DNA of 45,078 nucleotides from Bacillota bacterium (GTDB lineage: Bacteria > Bacillota > Dethiobacteria > DTU022 > UBA8154): contig JAUSPO010000185.1 of NCBI GenBank assembly GCA_030656575.1, positions 1 to 45,078 of the forward strand, read 5' to 3'. The notes beneath the pieces were generated by a model, which did no database searches, was not told where the DNA came from, and saw nothing but the letters and a program-made list of their open reading frames with translations. Position 1 is the stretch's first letter; each line of letters opens with the position of its first letter. A program made the position numbers and the translations under genes. Positions 16,700-23,106 of this stretch are shown piece by piece.

Positions 16700-16756
16700 A
16701 TGCCATTAATAATACTTAGCCTTAAGTCTAATGCAGAAATGAGAGATAACCACTGA
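16700..16756 (+). CDS. Very short ORF with strong ribosome site (18 residues)
   Basis: AAAGGAG six bases before ATG opens an 18-codon frame (MPLIILSLKSNAEMRDNH) that stops just before the 3' end of the convergent polymerase gene. It may be a gene remnant or a leader peptide; no family is recognised. Coding status is doubtful. Confidence 0.2.
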   Translation: MPLIILSLKSNAEMRDNH

Positions 16757-16772
16757 AGTAATACAGAATTAA

Positions 16773-18020
16773 TTACGCTTCATGCCCCCCGATCTTAGTG
16801 GCCCTATCAAACAATAACCCGCCTGGAGCAAGTGAAGACGATCTGAAGATGCTTGTTATGCCATAACGGTCCCGGATGGAATCCATCGCCTTGCTCAAGG
16901 CGATTTTTCTCTCTTTCTTATTGACCAGGGAGAGCTGTATTTCCCTGAAATCAATAAGACCCGATAGTCCGACACCAAAAGCCCTTACTGGCCGATGATC
17001 CCAATGAAGATAAAACAGCTTTAGCACGTACGAATAGACATCCATTGTCATAGCCGTCGGCTCGGACATTCTAATCTGCTTGGAAAACCCTGTTGCGGAA
17101 TCAAAGTCGGCGCTCTTGCAGTAAACATTCACAACCCAGCCTACTTTGCCAAAGGATCTCGTTCGCCGGCAGACTTCTTCGGTGATTTCTAATAAAATAA
17201 CTTGAAATTCTTCTATAGACCTGTAATCCCTGGGCAAAGTGATAGAATGACCTACACTTTTACGGGTATCTTTTACGCTATCTGAAGGTTCTATAACAGA
17301 ATAATCAATTCCATGAGCATTAAGCCATAAGACCTCTCCGTTAACGCCCCACCTGCGTTTTAAATCCTCTTTGGGAAGGGAAGCTAAATGTCCTATAGTC
17401 CTAACTCCCATATTAAAAAAATTATGCTCCATACGGGAACCCACACCGAACAGATCCCTGATCTGAAGAGGCCAGGTATACTGTGCGTAATTCTCATGGC
17501 ATAATCTAAAAAAACCATTTTTGTTTTTCTTGGCAAACCTGTCACAGGCCATCTTTGCCTGCAGCGGATTTTCCCCGATACCGACACGGCATTTAATATC
17601 TGTTTCTTCCCAGACTTTCTTAACCATGAGTCCTGCCATCTCTTCAGGAGTTCCAAATAGGTTCTCGCACCCTGTCATGTCAAGGAACTGTTCATCAATA
17701 GAGTAGGGGGAGACCCTATCAGTAAACTTTTCAAAAATCTGTGTAACCTTTAATGAAACATCTATATAATCCTGCATGTGAGGTTTTACTAAAACTATAC
17801 CAGGACACAATCTTGAGCATTCTCCTGCAAGCGCACCCGTTTTAATACCATAAGCCTTGGCTTCTTTGGTCGCAGCCAGAACGATCCCGTGTCGTTTCTC
17901 AGGATCCCCGCAGACAGCAACGGGTTTTCCGCGCAAGGAAGGGTTTTTGGCAACTTCCACGCTGGCATAAAAGGATTCCATGTCAGCAAGCATGATTATT
18001 CTATTAATTTTAAACCACAC
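16773..18020 (-). CDS. Y-family DNA polymerase (UvrX/UmuC/DinB-like)
   Basis: Translesion DNA polymerase of about 415 residues. The palm motif IIMLADMESFYASVE holds the first catalytic aspartate, and PYSIDEQFLD holds the second Asp-Glu pair. SIDEQF rather than SIDEAF and the overall layout resemble the UvrX/YqjW branch of Gram-positive bacteria. Further motifs are VGIGENPLQAKMACDRFAKK and the helix-hairpin-helix region IRDLFGVGSRMEHNF. The start is uncertain: GTG 18020 gives MWFKINRIIMLADM, ATG 17993 is shorter, and TTG 18077 would start upstream of a LexA-like box and is unlikely. Expression is probably SOS-induced. It tolerates damaged template at the cost of fidelity, from family knowledge. 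Confidence 0.87.
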   Translation of the reverse strand: MWFKINRIIMLADMESFYASVEVAKNPSLRGKPVAVCGDPEKRHGIVLAATKEAKAYGIKTGALAGECSRLCPGIVLVKPHMQDYIDVSLKVTQIFEKFTDRVSPYSIDEQFLDMTGCENLFGTPEEMAGLMVKKVWEETDIKCRVGIGENPLQAKMACDRFAKKNKNGFFRLCHENYAQYTWPLQIRDLFGVGSRMEHNFFNMGVRTIGHLASLPKEDLKRRWGVNGEVLWLNAHGIDYSVIEPSDSVKDTRKSVGHSITLPRDYRSIEEFQVILLEITEEVCRRTRSFGKVGWVVNVYCKSADFDSATGFSKQIRMSEPTAMTMDVYSYVLKLFYLHWDHRPVRAFGVGLSGLIDFREIQLSLVNKKERKIALSKAMDSIRDRYGITSIFRSSSLAPGGLLFDRATKIGGHEA

Positions 18021-18026
18021 CCCATG

Positions 18027-18040
18027 CAAACCTATGTTCG
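18027..18040 (-). promoter_or_regulatory. LexA (SOS) box candidate upstream of the Y-family polymerase
   Basis: The minus strand reads CGAACATAGGTTTG, close to the Gram-positive LexA consensus CGAACNNNNGTTCG with one changed base in the second half-site. It lies seven bases before the GTG start and 34 before the ATG start of the polymerase, with A/T-rich TATAAT-like sequence just upstream. Confidence 0.65.
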
Positions 18041-18381
18041 ATATTATTATTATATTAAGATTCTTATAATAAGGCAATAGTTTTTTGGATGTATATTTTG
18101 GAAAAACGATTGAATAGGAGGAAATACGTTAGAAGATGCTATACTATACTATTAGCAGGATGGTGATTTCTAGATTCCGCCGAGCGAAAAAAGTGAGGAC
18201 TCGGAGAGATTAAAAAGAAAAGTAGTACTTTAAGAAGTTTGATTTATTAATCCTATTTTCAATTGGGATATAACGGAAATATTGTAAGCTGTCATGGACG
18301 ATAATATCTCCGGTTGCCAATAACAAAATACTCTGTAGGACGATGTAAAGAGCAAGAGTTTTGACGGGGAAGCAATGATAG
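18041..18381. other. Non-coding stretch before the TPR remnant
   Basis: A/T-rich promoter-side DNA of the polymerase gene, an isolated AGGAGG near 18117 without a convincing frame, and a weak CCGAG/CTCGG inverted repeat near 18180-18205. No gene or RNA is recognised. Confidence 0.4.
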
Positions 18382-18960
18382 ATGGAAAATAGGAACCTGG
18401 TAAAACATAATTACGATCATTACGATGGCCACCGTTATTGTAATTTAGATAAAAGAAAATACGGAAATGAAGAAGTTGATGTCTGTATAGTGGGTATAGG
18501 GCTGCTGGAGGGGTTCTGGCATACGAACTTAGTAAAGCTCCTAAATAAAAATGAAGCTGCCATCGCTGATTGGAAAACATACCTTAAACATGTTCCCCGT
18601 GATGTTGAAACAAATTACCGTTTGGGTCTCGTCTATTTCAAGCTGGAGGATTATGCTCTTTCCATAGAATATTTAACTGAAACAGTTACCCTGGACAAAC
18701 GCTACGGCGACGCCTACTACCAGCGGGCTAACGCTTACTCATGAATCAGTATCATGAGGCTGCGGAAGACTACATCAGGGCCATCGGCCTGCTGCAAAAC
18801 AGGCTTGGACACGGCTTATTTTAATCGGGGAGTGGCCTACATCAGTCTTGAAAAGTGGCAGTTGGCCATCGAGGATTTTGAAAAGGTTCTTGCCGTCACC
18901 ACGAACGACAACCTGGCTAATGAAGCCGGAAAAATCCTGGCTCAGATCAAAAACCGGTAA
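18382..18960 (+). pseudogene. TPR-repeat protein, decayed by several frameshifts
   Basis: Tetratricopeptide-repeat sequence is split over at least three frames. The first frame gives NKNEAAIADWKTYLKHVP, NYRLGLVYFKLEDYALSIEY and DAYYQRANAY, then stops at 18742-18744. A second frame continues with MNQYHEAAEDYIRAIGLLQN, and a third ends with DTAYFNRGVAYISLEKWQLA and IEDFEKVLA. Together they make about four 34-residue repeats with the usual Gly/Ala/Tyr pattern. The 5' part before NKNEAA does not look like coding sequence in its frame, while another frame there encodes a hydrophobic stretch (ITIITMATVIVI), so an N-terminal anchor was probably lost too. Multiple lesions argue against a single sequencing error. 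Confidence 0.7.
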
Positions 18961-19099
18961 AAAAATAATCAAAAGCATGAATTATATAAAATTTGTTTTT
19001 TTTACCTTTTATAGGCATGTTCTGCCGGATATGCAGGCGGCAGTTGCGGAGTGCAACGGCACACAAATTCTTAATCCGCACTCTATACGCACACAAAGC

Positions 19100-19131
19100 A
19101 AAAAAATTTCCCGGAGCATAAACCCCGGGAA
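19100..19131 (-). terminator. Intrinsic terminator after tRNA-Arg(CCU)
   Basis: On the minus strand TTCCCGG and CCGGGAA form a seven-base stem around a ten-base loop, followed by ATTTTTTT. It lies 16 bases after the encoded CCA. Confidence 0.8.
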
Positions 19132-19146
19132 CCTCGTTATAATCAA

Positions 19147-19222
19147 TGGTGCGCCTGGCAAGGATCGAACTTGCGGCACCCGGATTAGGAATCCGGTGCT
19201 CTATCCACTGAGCTACAGGCGC
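19147..19222 (-). tRNA. tRNA-Arg (anticodon CCU)
   Basis: Full cloverleaf on the minus strand: acceptor GCGCCTG/CAGGCGC with A discriminator, D-arm GCTC/GAGC, anticodon stem CCGGA/TCCGG with loop TTCCTAA (anticodon CCT in DNA), and T-arm GCAAG-TTCGATC-CTTGC. The terminal CCA is encoded (19147-19149). It reads the rare arginine codon AGG. A promoter lies upstream and a terminator downstream, so it is a single-gene unit. Confidence 0.95.
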
Positions 19223-19232
19223 ACGTATAATT

Positions 19233-19260
19233 ATTATACCATAAAATATGCAAAAAACAA
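19233..19260 (-). promoter_or_regulatory. Promoter of tRNA-Arg(CCU)
   Basis: Minus strand: TTGTTT (19260-19255), 16-base spacer, TATAAT (19238-19233), ten bases before the mature 5' end. The -10 is perfect; the -35 is moderate. Confidence 0.6.
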
Positions 19261-19368
19261 GGGAGTTGGATGTGCAATTTATATCGGAAAAAATACAAGC
19301 TTTATTGTAAAACAGTTTACAGTTGCCCTTCAAGCTTGTTTTATAATTGGCTATAAAACAGGTGTTTT

Positions 19369-19524
19369 TTAAATAGCCATCGCCAAAAGTATTATTATTT
19401 GAACTATTGAAATACCTAAAGGAATAATTGATATTATTTTCAACAATCTTTTTTCAGTTATAAATCCTAATACAAGCAGCAGTATTCCTAATATCAATAG
19501 TATCATTATAGTTAAAGTTGTCAC
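19369..19524 (-). CDS. Small hydrophobic protein (51 residues)
   Basis: GTG-initiated frame with GGGGTG upstream, encoding two predicted membrane helices: TLTIMILLILGILLLVLGF and a second LKIISIIPLGISIVQIIILL, separated by a basic turn ITEKRLLK. This positive-inside hairpin layout is plausible for a real small membrane protein. It lies between the THUMP-methyltransferase gene and tRNA-Arg. No family is recognised. Its length is below many gene-calling cut-offs. Confidence 0.4.
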   Translation of the reverse strand: MTTLTIMILLILGILLLVLGFITEKRLLKIISIIPLGISIVQIIILLAMAI

Positions 19525-19569
19525 ATTTTCACCCCATTATTATGATTGTGGATGTGCTATTTCAAAATA

Positions 19570-20715
19570 TTAGAACGACTGCTCCTTGGGCGGTCTTTCC
19601 CCGTAGTACTGATAAAAATCAACCTTGATGTTTCCGTTATAGAGCTTTCTTTTACGGTTAGCTTTTTTCCTGTATACGTTTTCAAACTTTTCGTATGGGG
19701 TAATTACGTAAACAGACCATGTGGGTTCTTCCTTAAACGTTTTTCCCATGGTCTGGTACAGCTCGGCAATCTCTTCCTGGCTGCCCAGTCGTTCACCATA
19801 TGGTGGATTGGTGATTACGACTCCATACTTTTCCTTTATCTTAACCTGCGAAAAGGGCTTCACCGAAAATTTAATGCAGTCATCGACGCCCGCCTGTGCG
19901 GCGTTTTCTTTTGCGACTTCTATGACCTTTTCGTCCTTGTCAGATGCAAAAATTTTGATCGGTGTATCTTGGTCAATAGCATTGAAGGCTTCAATTCTTG
20001 CTTCCTTCCAGAGGTTTTTTTCAATCATGGGCCATTTTTCAGAGGCAAACTTCCGGTTTAACCCCGGGGCAATATTTCGACCGATCATGGCTGCCTCTAT
20101 AGGGATCGTCCCTGAGCCGCAGAAGGGGTCCAATAAAATCCGTTCTTTCCTCCAGTAACTTAACTGCACTAGGGCTGCAGCCAGTGTTTCCTTGAGAGGA
20201 GCCTCGCCTGCCGCCTGCCGGTAACCTCTTTTATGTAAGCCAACTCCGCTGGTATCTATCGTCAGGGTAGCAGTATTATGAAGCAGGGCGACCTGGATAG
20301 TGGATTCAGGTCCTGTCTCTTCAAACCAATCGGTCATGTACTTTTGTTTAAGTTTTTCAACGACTGCTTTTTTTACGATTGCCTGGCAGTCTGAAATGCT
20401 GAATAGCTGTGATTTTACAGATTTACCGTTTACATCAAATTTAGCGTCCCGTGTGATCCAGTTGCCCCAGGGCAGCGCTTTTGTTCTTTCGAACAGCTCA
20501 TCGAAGGTAAAGGCGTTGAATTCCCCAATTTTCAAGAGCAGCCGATCTGCTGATCTCAGCCAGAGATTGGCTCTGGCGATGGCTTTTTCATCGGCAGTAA
20601 AAGTTACTTTTCCATCGGCAACCGTAATGTCTGTATACCCAAGGTTTTGTACTTCTCTTTTCACTACGGCTTCAAGCCCAAAGGTGGTTGTTGCGATTAA
20701 TTCAATTTTTGCCAT
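19570..20715 (-). CDS. THUMP-domain 23S rRNA guanine-N2 methyltransferase (RlmL/YpsC-like)
   Basis: A 381-residue class I SAM-dependent methyltransferase. The N-terminal about 160 residues are a ferredoxin-like plus THUMP RNA-binding region (IELIATTTFGLEAVVKREVQ at the start). The methyltransferase domain has DPFCGSGTIPIEAA from D196 (SAM motif) and NPPYGERL from N303, the catalytic NPPY of guanine-N2 methyltransferases. Length matches the YpsC type of Gram-positive bacteria and the N-terminal half of enteric RlmL, which makes m2G in helix 74 of 23S rRNA. It is preceded by AGGAGA. It starts 52 bases after the nitrilase gene and is probably cotranscribed with it. Confidence 0.88.
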   Translation of the reverse strand: MAKIELIATTTFGLEAVVKREVQNLGYTDITVADGKVTFTADEKAIARANLWLRSADRLLLKIGEFNAFTFDELFERTKALPWGNWITRDAKFDVNGKSVKSQLFSISDCQAIVKKAVVEKLKQKYMTDWFEETGPESTIQVALLHNTATLTIDTSGVGLHKRGYRQAAGEAPLKETLAAALVQLSYWRKERILLDPFCGSGTIPIEAAMIGRNIAPGLNRKFASEKWPMIEKNLWKEARIEAFNAIDQDTPIKIFASDKDEKVIEVAKENAAQAGVDDCIKFSVKPFSQVKIKEKYGVVITNPPYGERLGSQEEIAELYQTMGKTFKEEPTWSVYVITPYEKFENVYRKKANRKRKLYNGNIKVDFYQYYGERPPKEQSF

Positions 20716-20767
20716 ACTTTTAGTCTCCTGTCACTGTTGTAACAATTATTATGTCACAATATATTTT

Positions 20768-21580
20768 TTACAAGTTATAGATTTCCCCGACTCGGTGCTC
20801 CAGGCTGGGCAGTTTTTGCCTTACCCTGGCCAGGTGCTTTCTATCGTACTCTCCCAGGATTATTCCTTCCCCTTCATTACCCCGGGCGATAATATTTCCC
20901 CAGGGATCGATAATCATTGAGTTCCCGTATGTGGTGAATTCGGGAAAATGATAGCCTGTCTGATTGGGTGCCACAATATATACCTGATTTTCAATGGCCC
21001 TCGCTCGTAGCAGAGGTTCCCAGTGGTCTTTTCCCGTATGCAGGGCAAATGCGGAAGTAACAAAGATAAGCTCAGCACCTTGCAGGGTCAGTTTCCGGTA
21101 AAGCTCGGGAAAGCGAAGGTCGTAGCAGATGGTCATTCCCCATTTACCGTGGGGTGTATCCACAACGACGCTCTCTTTTCCGGGTATAATTACTTTAGAT
21201 TCCTGGGAGACAACGCTGCCGGGAATATTCACGTCAAAAAGGTGTATCTTGTTGTAGTGGGCCAGGGTAGACCCATCAGGACCGAAAAGAGTCGAGGTGT
21301 TGGAGCACAAACCCTTCTTTGACGAAGACTGCAGAATGCTGCCTCCCAGAAGGTAGATCCCGTGCTCAGCGGCTTTTGCGCTGAGGGCCTTGATCAGGGG
21401 GCTATCCAAGGCATGAAAGTGATCCTGTTTTTGGTCATCTGGGCCCATAAAATGGAAGCATTCGGGCAGGGACACAAGTTTTGCCCCTGCGCCAGCCGCT
21501 TCATCAAGATATTTAAAAGATTTTTTTATGTTAGATTCTTCGTCCTGTCCGGCATTGATCTGGATTGCAGCAATAAGCAT
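20768..21580 (-). CDS. Carbon-nitrogen hydrolase (nitrilase superfamily, omega-amidase-like)
   Basis: A 270-residue enzyme with the superfamily's catalytic triad: E40 in SLPECFHF, K111 in HYNKIHLFD, and C152 in GMTICYDLRFPEL. The sequence around the triad and the length fit the branch containing omega-amidase (Nit2) and the deaminated-glutathione amidase (Nit1), which cleave amides of dicarboxylic keto acids or repair side products. The exact substrate is not proven. GGAGA precedes the ATG. On the minus strand it follows the terminator of tRNA-Arg(CCG), so it probably starts a unit with the rRNA methyltransferase gene. Confidence 0.88.
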   Translation of the reverse strand: MLIAAIQINAGQDEESNIKKSFKYLDEAAGAGAKLVSLPECFHFMGPDDQKQDHFHALDSPLIKALSAKAAEHGIYLLGGSILQSSSKKGLCSNTSTLFGPDGSTLAHYNKIHLFDVNIPGSVVSQESKVIIPGKESVVVDTPHGKWGMTICYDLRFPELYRKLTLQGAELIFVTSAFALHTGKDHWEPLLRARAIENQVYIVAPNQTGYHFPEFTTYGNSMIIDPWGNIIARGNEGEGIILGEYDRKHLARVRQKLPSLEHRVGEIYNL

Positions 21581-21629
21581 TTTTGCAGTCTCCTATATCC
21601 TTTTAATTAGAAAAAATATAATAAGTAAA

Positions 21630-21655
21630 AAGCGACCCTTTTGAAAGGGTCGCTT
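21630..21655 (-). terminator. Intrinsic terminator after tRNA-Arg(CCG)
   Basis: AAGCGACCCTTT and AAAGGGTCGCTT are perfect 12-base complementary arms with two bases between them. On the minus strand the stem is followed by TTTTACTTATT. It lies ten bases after the tRNA CCA end. Confidence 0.8.
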
Positions 21656-21665
21656 GTTGGTTTTC

Positions 21666-21740
21666 TGGTACGCCCGCAGGGATTCGAACCCCGACTTCAG
21701 GCTCCGGAGGCCTGCGTGATATCCCTTTCACCACGGGCGC
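21666..21740 (-). tRNA. tRNA-Arg (anticodon CCG)
   Basis: Minus-strand cloverleaf: acceptor GCGCCCG/CGGGCGT (first pair G-U) with A discriminator, D-arm GTGA/TCAC, anticodon stem CAGGC/GCCTG with loop CTCCGGA (anticodon CCG), and T-arm CGGGG-TTCGAAT-CCCTG. CCA is encoded (21666-21668). It reads arginine codon CGG. Confidence 0.95.
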
Positions 21741-21930
21741 GCAATTATATCCGACATTAGATACTTTTACGCTAGTTTTATGATAGCACCTTCCCGGAGA
21801 AAAGTCAAACTAATGAACCTGTTTCACCTGCATTTCTGCCCAAGTCTGAATGATTTATTTCGGCATTCATCTCGCGCGGAGAGTGGCAAGGGGAGGATAA
21901 AAATGTCTTCTTCAGGAAATTATAAATTGT

Positions 21931-23106
21931 ATGATCAGGAAAAGATTGCTTTATGTAGCAAGGCCTCAAGTCGGAGGAATGACAAAACACCTGCGTACTC
22001 TTTTAGCCCACTTTTCCGGGCAGTGGGACGTTTCTATTGCTGCGCCTTCAGCTATGTTAACCCCGGTTAATGAAAATGGTAATGCTGTGAACTATATTAA
22101 ATTACCACTACCCGGTCACGCAGCACCTTTCAGAGATATTGGCGTTTTACTGCGGCTGGCCAGGATTTGCAGGGATGAAAAAATTGACCTGCTCCATGTC
22201 CATGGATATAAAGCAGGTATTGTGACTTTACCTGCCGCAAAGGTTTGCGGATGTCCCGTAATAATGACCGTACACAATTCCCTTCTCTATCCTGCAAAAA
22301 GCATTGTGCCGGAAAGTTATTTTTACCGTGTTATCAAGGGACTGGATCCCCTTGTATCCAGATATATAGCTGTTTCAGACGCATTAAGGCGGGAACTTAT
22401 GGGGTGGGGTATTAATCCGGAAAAGATAGTAAAAATATATAACGGAATTAACTGCAGCGAATTCACAGCAAATATGCATAACAGGCAGGGTCTTGGAGAA
22501 AAGGGAAAATTTGAATGGGAAATGCTGAGGGCATATCCGGGTCTGAAGATAGGGACTACTGCAAGGCTCATCTTCCACAAGGGGGTGGATTTATTTATCA
22601 GGGCAGCGGCCAGGCTGTCGTCCCAATATCCCGATCTGCGCTTTTTCATCGCCGGGGAAGGGCCTGAAAGGGACAAACTTGAATCCCTTCGTGATCTTAT
22701 GGGTATGGAAGATAGAATTTATTTCCTGGGCGATATCAGGCAGATACCTGCTTTTCTTTCCTGTTTGGATATTTTTGTTTTAGCTTCCCGCACTGAAGGT
22801 CTTTCTATTTCCCTGCTGGAGGCCGGGTCTGTGGGCCTGCCGCGGGTAGCGAGTGCAGTTGGAGGTATTCCTGAAATTGTAGAGCATGGCAAAACGGGGA
22901 TTCTGGTTCCTGCAGAGGATGTTGTCTCACTGGCAAAAGCCATTTCCTGTCTGGTTGAAGAACCGCAGAGCAGAAAAATTCTGGGCCAGGAAGCATCCAA
23001 AGAAATACGTCTCCGTTTTTCGGAGGAGACCATGTTAAATGAAACGGAAAAGGTTTATGAAGAAATATTAAAGGGGAAAACAAAAAGTGCTGTTACCCAT
23101 AGGTAA
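21931..23106 (+). CDS. GT4-family glycosyltransferase
   Basis: A 391-residue retaining glycosyltransferase. The N-terminal LLYVARPQVGGMTKHL has the glycine-rich acceptor-side loop. IGTTARLIFHKGVDLFIRA opens the nucleotide-sugar domain, and E289-GLSISLL-E297 is the EX7E motif that binds the donor. It probably adds a sugar to a cell-envelope lipid or polymer at the cytoplasmic face. Start choice is awkward: the ATG at 21931 has only a weak AGGAAA upstream, whereas ATG 21903, behind an excellent GGGGAGG, opens a different frame of 55 codons that overlaps this one. It overlaps the membrane protein gene downstream by 20 bases. Confidence 0.87.
   Translation: MIRKRLLYVARPQVGGMTKHLRTLLAHFSGQWDVSIAAPSAMLTPVNENGNAVNYIKLPLPGHAAPFRDIGVLLRLARICRDEKIDLLHVHGYKAGIVTLPAAKVCGCPVIMTVHNSLLYPAKSIVPESYFYRVIKGLDPLVSRYIAVSDALRRELMGWGINPEKIVKIYNGINCSEFTANMHNRQGLGEKGKFEWEMLRAYPGLKIGTTARLIFHKGVDLFIRAAARLSSQYPDLRFFIAGEGPERDKLESLRDLMGMEDRIYFLGDIRQIPAFLSCLDIFVLASRTEGLSISLLEAGSVGLPRVASAVGGIPEIVEHGKTGILVPAEDVVSLAKAISCLVEEPQSRKILGQEASKEIRLRFSEETMLNETEKVYEEILKGKTKSAVTHR

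Noticed and set aside
19546-20920. Plus-strand frames opposite the rRNA methyltransferase gene
   Set aside because: Antisense shadows of a gene with DPFCGSGT and NPPY motifs.
21744-21749. TATAAT (minus strand) as promoter of tRNA-Arg(CCG)
   Set aside because: Only three bases from the mature 5' end, so the transcript would start inside the tRNA.
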